From Nipponacmea schrenckii (lineage: Eukaryota > Mollusca > Gastropoda > Lottiidae): 64,000 nucleotides of DNA. The stretch spans positions 620,001-684,000 of the forward strand of contig JAUJPP010000005.1 in NCBI GenBank assembly GCA_030562195.1, given 5' to 3'. The number at the start of each line of letters is the position of its first letter. The stretch's first letter is position 1. Both the position numbers and the translations under genes were made by a program. The notes beneath the pieces are model-generated. The model was given only the letters and a program-made list of their open reading frames with translations, was not told the origin of the DNA and searched no databases. Shown in pieces: positions 1 through 11,990 of this stretch.

Positions 1-2186
1 CTTTTATAGTCTGGCTGTGGACACAATAGAAAGAAATTACTGTTGTCTTTTATAGCCTGGCTGTGGACACAATAGAAAGAAATTACTGTAGTCTATTATA
101 GCCTGGCTGTGGACACAATAGAAAGAAATTACTGTAGTATTTTATAGCCTGGCTGTTGACACAATAGAAAGAAATTACTGTAGTCTTTTATAGCCTGGCT
201 GTGAACACGATAGAAAGAAATTACTGTTGTCTTTTATAGCCTGGCTGTGAACACGATAGAAATTACTGTAGTCTATTATAGCCTGGCTGTGGACACAATA
301 GAAAGAAATTATTGTAGTATTTTATAGCTTGGCTGTTGACACAATAGAAAGAAATTACTGTAGTCTTTTATAGCCTGGCTGTGAACACAATAGAAAGAAA
401 TTACTGTTGTCTTTTATAGCCTGGCTGTGGACACAATAGAAAGAAATTACTGTTGTCTTTTATAGCCTGGCTGTGAACACGATAGAAAGAAATTACTGTA
501 GTCTTTTATAACCTGGCTGTGGACACAATAGAAAGAAATTACTGTAGTCTTTTATAGCCTGGCTGTGGACACAATAGAAAGAAATTACTGTAGTATTTTA
601 TAGCCTGGCTGTGGACACAATAGAAAGAAATTACTGTAGTATTTTATAGCCTGGCTGTGGACACGATAGAAAGAAATTACTGTAGTATTTTATAGCCTGG
701 CTGTGGACACAATAGAAAGAAATTACTGTAGTCTTTTATAGCCTGGCTGTGGACACAATAGAAAGAAATTACTGTAGTCTTTTATAGCCTGGCTGTGGAC
801 ACAATAGAAAGAAATTACTGTAGTCTTTTATAGCCTGGCTGTGGACACAATAGAAAGAAATTACTGTAGTCTTTTATAGCCTGGCTGTGGACACGATAGA
901 AAGAAATTACTGTAGTCTTTTATAGCCTGGCTGTGGACACAATAGAAAGAAATTACTGTAGTCTTTTATAGCCTGGCTGTGGACACGATAGAAAGAAATT
1001 ACTGTAGTCTTTTATAGCCTGGCTGTGGACACAATAGAAAGAAATTACTGTAGTCTTTTATAGCCTGGCTGTGGACACAATAGAAAGAAATTACTGTAGT
1101 CTTTTATAGCCTGGCTGTGGACACGATAGAAAGAAATTACTGTAGTCTTTTATAGCCTGGCTGTGGACACAATAGAAAGAAATTACTGTAGTCTTTTATA
1201 GCCTGGCTGTGGACACAATAGAAAGAAATTACTGTAGTCTTTTATAGCCTGGCTGTGGACACGATAGAAAGAAATTACTGTAGTCTTTTATAGCCTGGCT
1301 GTGAACACGATAGAAAGAAATTACTGTAGTCTTTTATAGCCTGGCTGTGGACACGATAGAAAGAAATTACTGTTGTCTTTTATAGCCTGGCTGTGGACAC
1401 AATAGAAAGAAATTACTGTTGTCTTTTATAGCCTGGCTGTGGACACAATAGAAAGAAATTACTGTAGTATTTTATAGCCTGGCTGTGGACACGATAGAAA
1501 GAAATTACTGTTGTCTTTTATAGCCTGGCTGTGGACACAATAGAAAGAAATTACTGTAGTCTTTTATAGCCTGGCTGTGAACACAATAGAAAGAAATTAC
1601 TGTAGTATTTTATAGCCTGGCTGTGGACACGATAGAAAGAAATTACTGTAGTATTTTATAGCCTGGCTGTGGACACAATAGAAAGAAATTACTGTAGTCT
1701 TTTATAGCCTGGCTGTGAACACGATAGAAAGAAATTACTGTAGTCTTTTATAGCCTGGCTGTGGACACGATAGAAAGAAATTACTGTAGTCTTTTATAGC
1801 CTGGCTGTGGACACAATAGAAAGAAATTACTGTAGTCTTTTATAGCCTGGCTGTGAACACAATAGAAAGAAATTACTGTAGTCTTTTATAACCTGGCTGC
1901 GGACACGATAGAAAGAAATTACTGTAGTCTTTTATAGCCTGGCTGTGGACACAATAGAAAGAAATTACTGTAGATCTTTTATAGCCTGGCTGTGGACACA
2001 ATAGAAAGAAATTACTGTAGTCTTTTATAGCCTGGCTGTGGACACAATAGAAAGAAATTACTGTAGTCTTTTATAGCCTGGCTATGGACACAATAGAAAG
2101 AAATTACTGTAGTCTTTTATAGCCTGGCTGTGAACACGATAGAAAGAAATTACTGTAGTCTTTTATAGCCTGGCTGTGGACACAAT
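1..2186. repeat. 46-bp tandem array, left part
   Basis: About 47 head-to-tail copies of a 46-bp unit containing TATAGCCTGGCTGTGGACAC followed by AATAGAAAGAAATTACTGTA. Copies differ at a few recurrent positions (GTGGACAC/GTGAACAC, CAATAG/CGATAG, TGTAGT/TGTTGT, CTTTTA/ATTTTA/CTATTA), so a few variants have spread rather than copies drifting independently. The array runs off the left edge of the window. It probably lies in the Sulf intron upstream of the exon at 11874, but no exon on its left side is visible to prove this. Confidence 0.97.
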
Positions 2187-2549
2187 TATGGTGGCCGACA
2201 ACTGCCAGTCCGAATTTCATAAATATTTCTTTAAAATTATTTTAAAATTGAAATTAATTTCCTAATTAAATACACTTTGAAGAAAAAAAAACATTAAAAA
2301 GAAATTAAAAATAATATCAATCTGAAAAATAAAACAAACAAAATTTAAAAACAAATTAAAATGTAAGATAAAACGCAATGAAATTGAAATGAAAGTAAAA
2401 GTAAAATGAAGGTAAAAGTAAACTGACGTTTGGCCGAGAGTTGCCAAATGGACGAGAGTTGCCATGTCATGGACGACAATCGCCACATGGACGACAATTG
2501 CCAAAATACTTAAGAGTTACGTCCCTTTTTTTATATTACACGAGGCCTT
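2187..2549 (+). repeat. Left terminal inverted repeat of the transposon
   Basis: 363 bp, pairing with 3705-4189 on the other strand up to the shared inner end ACACGAGGCCTT. Near its inner part it contains four short degenerate copies of a motif like GGACGAGAGTTGCCA / GGACGACAATTGCCA, which may be transposase-binding subterminal repeats (inference). Confidence 0.9.
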
Positions 2550-2599
2550 CATCAAAATGAGCGATGCTTGTCGTCACCCCATCCGTTCGTCGGTCCGTC

Positions 2600-2870
2600 T
2601 GTCCACAATTGCTCGTAAAAACTCTAGAGGGCGCAATTCTTAACGGATTTTGATGAAACTTGATATGAGTGTTGATGATCACGTAAGGATGAACCCTATC
2701 GAGAATCAGCGAAATCGGAAAAAAATTAGTATGAGTTCTTGCCCTTGTTCTTGAATGGCTCGTAAACACTCTATAATGTGCAATTCTTAACGGATTTTGA
2801 TGAGACTTAGTGTGAGAGTTTGTTATTACTCAAGAATGAACCCTATTGAAAATCAGCGAAATAGAAAAAT
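2600..2870 (+). repeat. Tandemly duplicated dispersed motif inside transposon
   Basis: Two ~140-bp direct copies (about 2600-2740 and 2745-2870), each running from GCTCGTAAA-ACTCTA through CAATTCTTAACGGATTTTGA to ATGAACCCTAT and GAAAATCAGCGAAAT. Related single copies lie outside the transposon at 11384-11456 and 14742-14817 in the same orientation. This is a dispersed family captured or carried by the element. Confidence 0.75.
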
Positions 2871-2948
2871 ATTTAATATGAGTTATAGCCAAATTAGGGA
2901 AATTTTGCCATTGTCTTCTTCTCGACAATGGAATTTCTTTAAAAATGC

Positions 2949-3609
2949 CTATAGTGTAGCAACCGTACCCGTTTCCGTTCCTTTGTCCATCCTAATGTTA
3001 CATGGTAATATCGAAGACTCCCATCAGAAATTCTAAATACCATCGACCAACGACCTTTGGATCTGAATTACTAGTCGATATCTTCAACCACAATAGTTTT
3101 CTACTAAATGTATCAATGCAGCCGTATGTAGCAAGGGGGAAAGTGCTGTTCTGGTATCCCATCAGTTTATCGTGACCGTCTAAAGAATACATCCAATTGG
3201 GCTCAAGTGACGAACAATTGGTTTTCCTGTTTGGTTTCTTTAAGCCAACCCCACCTCTTTTAGCAAGACCAGCCGAATCAAGCTCAGACATTATATCATA
3301 CACAGCATCCCTTGAGACAAGTAGACCATACTCTTGGCGAATCTTTTCGTGCATTGCCCTATAACCAAGCAGTTGACCAGGCCCTTCTAATTCATGTTTT
3401 ACAGCTTTTCTGACTTCATCATTAGAAACATCTTTTGGATTGTAATGTAGCCCATATTTTCTCAATCTTCGATCCAATGTTCTGAGTGACCATTTGTAGG
3501 CCTACTGAGGGAAATCTCTTTTCAGGAAATCCATCATTTCGCAACGTTGCAGGTTTCTCATAACATACGAGGCCATGGCTTCGGCCAACGCGTTCTCGTC
3601 GTCGTTCAT
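2949..3609 (-). pseudogene. Broken IS3EU-type DDE transposase
   Basis: Reading starts at an ATG at 3609, runs 36 codons to an in-frame TAG after DFPQ, then continues in the same frame to about 2998 (159 codons). That stretch has the helix-turn-helix-like segment SLRTLDRRLRKYGL, then GYRAMHEKIRQEYGL, then the integrase-core motifs SLDGHDKL (first catalytic Asp) and YGCIDTFSRKLLWL. A frameshift near 3000 moves the homologous reading to another frame, where MDKGTETG (likely second catalytic Asp) is followed by a stop at 2951-2949. The region expected to carry the catalytic Glu is absent and replaced by unrelated repeat sequence. The protein would cut and paste the element by DDE chemistry if intact. 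With two stops, one frameshift and a missing 3' part it is dead. Confidence 0.85.
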
Positions 3610-3704
3610 TTTTCCCTCTTGTTTATAATTACCACTTTTACCTAGATTACTCATAGAAACTGTTGTAGACTGGGTGTCTACTTATCCAGTAACTTCCCTT
3701 AGTT

Positions 3705-4189
3705 AAGGCCTCGTGTAATATAAAAAAAGGGACGTAACTCTAAGTATTTTGGCAATTGTCCATGTGGCAATTGTCGTCCATGAAATGGCAACTCTCGTCC
3801 ATTTGGCAACTCTCGGCCAAACGTCAGTTTACTTTTACCTTCATTTTACTTTTACTTTCATTTTACTTTTACTTTCATTTTACTTTTACTTTCATTTTAC
3901 TTTTACTTTCATTTTACTTTTACCTTCATTTTACTTTTACTTTCATTTTACTTTTACTTTCATTTTACTTTTACTTTCATTTCAATTTCATTGCGTTTTA
4001 TCTTACATTTTAATTTGTTTTTAAATTTTTTTTGTTTTATTTTTAGTTTTCAGATTGATATTACTTTTAATTTCTTTTCAATGTTTTTTTTTTCTTCATA
4101 GTGTATTTAATTAGGAAATTAATTTCAATTTTAAAATAATTTTAAAGAAATATTTATGAAATTCTGACTGGCAGTTGTCGGCCACCATA
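3705..4189 (-). repeat. Right terminal inverted repeat of the transposon
   Basis: 485 bp, near-perfect partner of the left repeat. It is longer because a 17-bp TTTTACTTTCA-type minisatellite at about 3830-3985 has roughly eight copies here against about two in the left arm. The ends were therefore identical at insertion and diverged mainly by slippage. Confidence 0.88.
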
Positions 4190-7100
4190 CACAATAGAAA
4201 GAAATTACTGTAGTCTTTTATAGTGGACACGATAGAAAGAAATTACTGTAGTCTTTTATAGCCTGGCTGTGGACACAATAGAAAGAAATTACTGTAGTCT
4301 TTTATAGCCTGGCTGTGGACACAATAGAAAGAAATTACTGTAGTCTTTTATAGTGGACACGATAGAAAGAAATTACTGTAGTCTTTTATAGCCTGGCTGT
4401 GAACACGATAGAAAGAAATTACTGTTGTCTTTTATAGCCTGGCTGTGGACACAATAGAAAGAAATTACTGTAGTCTATTATAGCCTGGCTGTGGACACAA
4501 TAGAAAGAAATTACTGTAGTATTTTATAGCCTGGCTGTGGACACAATAGAAAGAAATTACTGTTGTCTTTTATAGCCTGGCTGTGGACACAATAGAAAGA
4601 AATTACTGTAGTATTTTATAGCCTGGCTGTGGACACAATAGAAAGAAATTACTGTTGTCTTTTATAGCCTGGCTGTGAACACAATAGAAAGAAATTACTG
4701 TAGTCTTTTATAGCCTGGCTGTGAACACAATAGAAAGAAATTACTGTAGTATTTTATAGCCTGGCTGTGAACACAATAGAAAGAAATTACTGTAGTATTT
4801 TATAGCCTGGCTGTGAACACAATAGAAAGAAATTACTGTAGTCTTTTATAGCCTGGCTGTGGACACAATAGAAAGAAATTACTGTAGTCTTTTATAGTGG
4901 ACACGATAGAAAGAAATTACTGTAGTCTTTTATAGCCTGGCTGTGAACACAATAGAAAGAAATTACTGTAGTCTTTTATAGCCTGGCTGTGAACACAATA
5001 GAAAGAAATTACTGTAGTATTTTATAGCCTGGCTGTGAACACAATAGAAAGAAATTACTGTAGTCTTTTATAGTGGACACGATAGAAAGAAATTACTGTA
5101 GTCTTTTATAGCCTGGCTGTGGACACAATAGAAAGAAATTACTGTAGTCTTTTATAGCCTGGCTGTGGACACAATAGAAAGAAATTACTGTAGTCTTTTA
5201 TAGTGGACACGATAGAAAGAAATTACTGTAGTCTTTTATAGCCTGGCTGTGAACACGATAGAAAGAAATTACTGTTGTCTTTTATAGCCTGGCTGTGGAC
5301 ACAATAGAAAGAAATTACTGTAGTCTATTATAGCCTGGCTGTGGACACAATAGAAAGAAATTACTGTAGTCTTTTATAGTGGACACGATAGAAAGAAATT
5401 ACTGTAGTCTTTTATAACCTGGCTGTGGACACGATAGAAAGAAATTACTGTAGTCTTTTATAACCTGGCTGTGGACACGATAGAAAGAAATTACTGTAGT
5501 CTTTTATAACCTGGCTGTGGACACGATAGAAAGAAATTACTGTAGTCTTTTATAGTGGACACGATAGAAAGAAATTACTGTAGTCTTTTATAGCCTGGCT
5601 GTGGACACAATAGAAAGAAATTACTGTAGTATTTTATAGCCTGGCTGTGGACACAATAGAAAGAAATTACTGTTGTCTTTTATAGCCTGGCTGTGGACAC
5701 AATAGAAAGAAATTACTGTAGTATTTTATAGCCTGGCTGTGGACACAATAGAAAGAAATTACTGTTGTCTTTTATAGCCTGGCTGTGAACACAATAGAAA
5801 GAAATTACTGTAGTCTTTTATAGCCTGGCTGTGAACACAATAGAAAGAAATTACTGTAGTATTTTATAGCCTGGCTGTGAACACAATAGAAAGAAATTAC
5901 TGTAGTATTTTATAGCCTGGCTGTGAACACAATAGAAAGAAATTACTGTAGTCTTTTATAGCCTGGCTGTGGACACAATAGAAAGAAATTACTGTAGTCT
6001 TTTATAGTGGACACGATAGAAAGAAATTACTGTAGTCTTTTATAGCCTGGCTGTGAACACAATAGAAAGAAATTACTGTAGTCTTTTATAGCCTGGCTGT
6101 GAACACAATAGAAAGAAATTACTGTAGTATTTTATAGCCTGGCTGTGAACACAATAGAAAGAAATTACTGTAGTCTTTTATAGCCTGGCTGTGGACACAA
6201 TAGAAAGAAATTACTGTAGTCTTTTATAGTGGACACGATAGAAAGAAATTACTGTAGTCTTTTATAGCCTGGCTGTGAACACAATAGAAAGAAATTACTG
6301 TAGTCTTTTATAGCCTGGCTGTGAACACAATAGAAAGAAATTACTGTAGTATTTTATAGCCTGGCTGTGAACACAATAGAAAGAAATTACTGTAGTCTTT
6401 TATAGCCTGGCTGTGGACACAATAGAAAGAAATTACTGTAGTATTTTATAGCCTGGCTGTGGACACAATAGAAAGAAATTACTGTAGTCTTTTATAGTGG
6501 ACACGATAGAAAGAAATTACTGTAGTCTTTTATAGCCTGGCTGTGAACACAATAGAAAGAAATTACTGTAGTCTTTTATAGCCTGGCTGTGAACACAATA
6601 GAAAGAAATTACTGTAGTATTTTATAGCCTGGCTGTGAACACAATAGAAAGAAATTACTGTAGTCTTTTATAGCCTGGCTGTGGACACAATAGAAAGAAA
6701 TTACTGTAGTATTTTATAGCCTGGCTGTGGACACAATAGAAAGAAATTACTGTAGTATTTTATAGCCTGGCTGTGAACACGATAGAAAGAAATTACTGTA
6801 GTCTTTTATAACCTGGCTGTGGACACGATAGAAAGAAATTACTGTAGTATTTTATAGCCTGGCTGTGAACACGATAGAAAGAAATTACTGTTGTCTTTTA
6901 TAGCCTGGCTGTGAACACAATAGAAAGAAATTACTGTAGTCTTTTATAGCCTGGCTGTGGACACAATAGAAAGAAATTACTGTAGTCTTTTATAGCCTGG
7001 CTGTGGACACAATAGAAAGAAATTACTGTAGTATTTTATAGCCTGGCTGTGGACACAATAGAAAGAAATTACTGTAGTCTTTTATAGCCTGGCTGTGGAC

Positions 7101-10100
7101 ACAATAGAAAGAAATTACTGTAGTCTTTTATAGCCTGGCTGTGAATACAATAGAAAGAAATTACTGTAGTCTTTTATAGCCTGGCTGTGAACACGATAGA
7201 AAGAAATTACTGTAGTCTTTTATAGCCTGGCTGTGAACACGATAGAAAGAAATTACTGCTGTCTTTTATAGCCTGGCTGTGGACACAATAGAAAGAAATT
7301 ACTGTAGTCTTTTATAGCCTGGCTGTGAACACGATAGAAAGAAATTACTGTAGTCTTTTATAGCCTGGCTGTGGACACAATAGAAAGAAATTACTGTAGT
7401 CTTTTATAGCCTGGCTGTGGACACAATAGAAAGAAATTACTGTTGTCTTTTATAGCCTGGCTGTGGACACAATAGAAAGAAATTACTGTAGTCTTTTATA
7501 GCCTGGCTGTGAACACAATAGAAAGAAATTACTGTAGTCTTTTATAGCCTGGCTGTGAACACGATAGAAAGAAATTACTGTAGTCTTTTATAGCCTGGCT
7601 GTGGACACAATAGAAAGAAATTACTGTAGTCTTTTATAGCCTGGCTGTGAACACAATAGAAAGAAATTACTGTAGTCTATTATAACCTGGCTGTGAACAC
7701 AATAGAAAGAAATTACTGTTGTCTTTTATAGCCTGGCTGTGAACACAATAGAAAGAAATTACTGTAGTCTTTTATAGCCTGGCTGTGAACACGATAGAAA
7801 GAAATTACCGTAGTCTTTTATAGCCTGGCTGTGGACACAATAGAAAGAAATTACTGTAGTCTTTTATAGCCTGGCTGTGAACACAATAGAAAGAAATTAC
7901 TGTAGTCTATTATAACCTGGCTGTGAACACAATAGAAAGAAATTACTGTTGTCTTTTATAGCCTGGCTGTGAACACGATAGAAAGAAATTACTGTAGTCT
8001 ATTATAACCTGGCTGTGAACGCAATAGAAAGAAATTACTGTAGTCTTTTATAGCCTGGCTGTGAACACAATAGAAAGAAATTACTGTAGTCTTTTATAGC
8101 CTGGCTGTGGACACAATAGAAAGAAATTACTGTAGTATTTTATAGCCTGGCTGTGAACACGATAGAAAGAAATTACTGTTGTCTTTTATAGTCTGGCTGT
8201 GAACACAATAGAAAGAAATTACTGTAGTCTTTTATAACCTGGCTGTGGACACGATAGAAAGAAATTACTGTTGTCTTTTATAGCCTGGCTGTGGACACGA
8301 TAGAAAGAAATTACTGTTGTCTTTTATAGCCTGGCTGTGGACACGATAGAAATTACTGTAGTATTTTATAGCCTGGCTGTGGACACGATAGAAATTACTG
8401 TAGTCTTTTATAGCCTGGCTGTGGACACAATAGAAAGAAATTACTGTTGTCTTTTATAGCCTGGCTGTGGACACAATAGAAAGAAATTACTGTAGTCTTT
8501 TATAGCCTGGCTGTGAACACAATAGAAAGAAATTACTGTAGTATTTTATAGCCTGGCTGTGGACACAATAGAAAGAAATTACTGTAGTCTTTTATAGCCT
8601 GGCTGTGGACACAATAGAAAGAAATTACTGTAGTATTTTATAACCTGGCTGTGGACACGATAGAAAGAAATTACTGTAGTCTTTTATAGCCTGGCTGTGG
8701 ACACAATAGAAAGAAATTACTGTAGTCTTTTATAGCCTGGCTGTGGACACAATAGAAAGAAATTACTGTAGTCTTTTATAGCCTGGCTGTGGACACAATA
8801 GAAAGAAATTACTGTAGTCTTTTATAGCCTGGCTGTGGACACGAAAGAAAGAAATTACTGTAGTCTTTTATAGCCTGGCTGTGGACACAATAGAAAGAAA
8901 TTACTGTAGTCTTTTATAGCCTGGCTGTGGACACAATAGAAAGAAATTACTGTAGTATTTATAGCCTGGCTGTGGACACGATAGAAAGAAATTACTGTAG
9001 TCTTTTATAGCCTGACTGTGGACACAATAGAAAGAAATTACTGTAGTATTTTATAGCCTGGCTGTGGACACAATAGAAAGAAATTACTGTAGTATTTTAT
9101 AGCCTGGCTGTGGACACGATAGAAAGAAATTACTGTAGTATTTTATAGCCTGGCTGTGGACACGATAGAAAGAAATTACTGTAGTATTTTATAGCCTGGC
9201 TGTGGACACAATAGAAAGAAATTACTGTAGTATTTTATAGCCTGGCTGTGGACACGATAGAAAGAAATTACTGTAGTATTTTATAGCCTGGCTGTGGACA
9301 CAATAGAAAGAAATTACTGTTGTCTTTTATAGCCTGGCTGTGGACACAATAGAAAGAAATTACTGTTGTCTTTTATAGCCTGGCTGTGGACACAATAGAA
9401 AGAAATTACTGTTGTCTTTTATAGCCTGGCTGTGGACACAATAGAAAGAAATTACTGTAGTATTTTATAGCCTGGCTGTGGACACAATAGAAAGAAATTA
9501 CTGTAGTATTTTATAGCCTGGCTGTGGACACAATATAAAGAAATTACTGTAGTATTTTATAGCCTGGCTGTGGACACAATAGAAAGAAATTACTGCTGTC
9601 TTTTATAGCCTGGCTGTGGACACAATAGAAAGAAATTACTGCTGTCTTTTATAGCCTGGCTGTGGACACAATAGAAAGAAATTACTGTTGTCTTTTATAG
9701 CCTTGCTGTGGACACAATAGAAAGAAATTACTGTAGTCTTTTATAGCCTGGCTGTGGACACGGTAGAAAGAAATTACTGTAGTCTTTTATAGCCTGGCTG
9801 TGGACACAATAGAAAGAAATTACTGTTGTCTTTTATAACCTGGCTGTGGACACAATAGAAAGAAATTACTGTTGTCTTTTATAACCTGGCTGTGGACACA
9901 ATAGAAAGAAATTACTGTAGTCTTTTATAGCCTGGCTGTGAACACGATAGAAAGAAATTACTGTAGTCTTTTATAGCCTGGCTGTGTACTCGATAGAAAG
10001 AAATTACTGTAGTCTTTTATAGCCTGGCTGTGGACACAATAGAAAGAAATTACTGTAGTCTTTTATAACCTGGCTGTGGACACAATAGAAAGAAATTACT

Positions 10101-11374
10101 GTAGTCTTTTATAGCCTGGCTGTGGACACGATAGAAAGAAATTACTGTAGTCTTTTATAGCCTGGCTGTGGACACGATAGAAAGAAATTACTGTAGTCTT
10201 TTATAGCCTGGCTGTGGACACGATAGAAAGAAATTACTGTAGATCTTTTATAGCCTGGCTGTGGACACGATAGAAAGAAATTACTGTTGTCTTTTATAGC
10301 CTGGCTGTGGACACAATAGAAAGAAATTACTGTAGTCTTTTATAACCTGGCTGTGGACACAATAGAAAGAAATTACTGTAGTCTTTTATAGCCTGGCTGT
10401 GGACACAATAGAAAGAAATTACTGTTGTCTTTTATAGCCTGGCTGTGGACACGATATAAAGAAATTACTGTAGTATTTTATAGCCTGGCTGTGGACACAA
10501 TAGAAAGAAATTACTGTAGTCTTTTATAGCCTGGCTGTGGACACAATAGAAAGAAATTACTGTTGTCTTTTATAACCTGGCTGTGGACACGATAGAAAGA
10601 AATTACTGTAGTCTTTTATAGCCTGGCTGTGGACACAATAGAAAGAAATTACTGTAGTCTTTTATAGCCTGGCTGTGGACACAATAGAAAGAAATTACTG
10701 TAGTCTTTTATAGCCTGGCTGTGGACACAATAGAAATAAATTACTGTAGTCTTTTATAGCCTGGCTGTGGACACGATAGAAAGAAATTACTGTAGTCTTT
10801 TATAGCCTGGCTGTGGACACGATAGAAAGAAATTACTGTAGTATTTTATAGCCTGGCTGTGGACACGATAGAAAGAAATTACTGTAGTCTTTTATAGCCT
10901 GGCTGTGGACACAATAGAAAGAAATTACTGTAGTCTTTTATAACCTGGCTGTGGACACAATAGAAAGAAATTACTGTAGTCTTTTATAACCTGGCTGTGG
11001 ACACAATAGAAAGAAATTACTGTAGTATTTTATAGCCTGGCTGTGAACACAATAGAAAGAAATTACTGTAGTCTTTTATAGCCTGGCTGTGGACACAATA
11101 GAAAGAAATTACTGTAGTCTTTTATAACCTGGCTGTGGACACAATAGAAAGAAATTACTGTAGTATTTTATAGCCTGGCTGTGAACACGATAGAAAGAAA
11201 TTACTGTAGTCTTTTATAGCCTGGCTGTGAACACGATAGAAAGAAATTACTGTAGTCTTTTATAGCCTGGCTGTGGACACAATAGAAAGAAATTACTGTA
11301 GTCTTTTATAGCCTGGCTGTGGACACGATAGAAAGAAATTACTGTAGTCTTTTATAGTGGACACGATAGAAAGC
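4190..11374. repeat. 46-bp tandem array, right part
   Basis: Continuation of the 46-bp array after the transposon, about 155 units. A shortened 38-bp variant that lacks CCTGGCTG (reads TATAGTGGACACGATAG) occurs repeatedly between 4220 and 6500 and once more in the last unit at about 11355. Blocks carrying the same order of variants recur about 1.1 kb apart (compare about 4500-5080 with 5600-6200), which indicates higher-order duplication. There is no coding potential. Confidence 0.97.
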
Positions 11375-11383
11375 TTTTTTCTT

Positions 11384-11456
11384 GATGGATTTTGATGAAA
11401 GTTGGTGTGAATGTTTTTATATCCCAATGATGAACTCTATTGAAAATCAGACGAAA
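11384..11456 (+). repeat. Dispersed motif copy
   Basis: Reads GATGGATTTTGATGAAAG, then TTGGTGTGAATG, then ATGAACTCTATTGAAAATCA. It is clearly related to 2641-2718, 2784-2866 and 14742-14817. It starts directly at the end of the 46-bp array. Confidence 0.7.
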
Positions 11457-11753
11457 AATTGTTTCTTGATGATTTCGACTCAACTACCCAGGATGAACCC
11501 TAATAAAAATCAAAAAAAATCTTTTAATTATCGTTTATTCTTGTCAACCTCCTTTGTTGATTTGGCTGCAATTACAAATATGGTGGTATTAAGATGGCCA
11601 TCGTTAGTTTTTAATATCATGCTAATTCTCCTAAATTGAATCTTGTCCTATTTAATTAGACCTACGTCCTTGCTGGAGGTCATTAATTCACAATACACCA
11701 GACTAAAGCAGTGATACAGTCTATGAATTTCTTGAGAAAAAAATGAATATGTC

Positions 11754-11809
11754 ATGATGTGAATCCAATAATCAGGCAGTGTGAAGTGAGTTTGTTGGAT
11801 TCACATCAT
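11754..11809. other. Perfect 15-bp hairpin upstream of 3' splice site
   Basis: ATGATGTGAATCCAA (11754-11768) and its exact reverse complement (11795-11809) are separated by 26 nt. The structure ends 64 nt before the exon at 11874, in the branch-point neighbourhood. It could be a small inverted-repeat remnant or a structural element of the intron. Confidence 0.75.
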
Positions 11810-11873
11810 TCTTGAATAACGAATAAGAACCAACTTCTTACGGCTCAATATAATTTTGATGTCTTGTTTTCAG

Positions 11874-11990
11874 GTTTTCGTCCTAGATTTATAAAGAATA
11901 CACGAAATAAACGCTCCACGATTCAAAACCTAGCTTATGGTAATTCTGGAATTAATATTAAAACTTCCCAGGAAAGAGATACATCTCTTG
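11874..11990 (+). CDS. Sulf: Sulf coding exon a (linker, furin-like site)
   Basis: 117 nt, entering in phase 1 and leaving in phase 1, between TTTTCAG and GTAAGT. It encodes [20 protein letters not shown] and onward. RNKR followed by S fits the furin consensus R-X-K/R-R. Vertebrate SULFs are cut by furin-type convertases in this general part of the protein. Sequence similarity alone is weak here; phase continuity with the next exon supports it. Confidence 0.75.

Larger units (their letters stand above)
2187..4189 (-). mobile_element. IS3EU-like DNA transposon with long TIRs
   Basis: A 2003-bp element inserted inside one 46-bp unit of the surrounding array. It is flanked by the 6-bp direct repeat CACAAT (2181-2186 and 4190-4195) and its ends are TATGGTGGCCGACAACTGCC and the reverse complement. 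The inverted repeats are very long: 2187-2549 pairs with 3705-4189. The size difference comes from a 17-bp (CATTTTACTTTTACTTT-type) minisatellite expanded in the right arm. The minus strand carries a broken DDE transposase of the integrase-core type. A 6-bp target duplication and TA-pyrimidine ends fit, as I recall them, the eukaryotic IS3EU superfamily. The family name is from recognition, not a search. The element is probably non-autonomous now. Confidence 0.85.
11375..11873. other. Sulf intron end: repeat fossil and hairpin
   Basis: About 500 bp between the 46-bp array and the next exon. It holds a copy of a dispersed motif (11384-11456), an AT-rich stretch, a perfect 15-bp inverted repeat (11754-11768 with 11795-11809) and the 3' splice site TTGTTTTCAG ending at 11873. 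No exon or RNA gene was recognised. Confidence 0.7.

Noticed and set aside
1..11374. CRISPR-like repeat-spacer array
   Set aside because: Units are contiguous with no unique spacers, in an intron-containing animal genome; it is a minisatellite.
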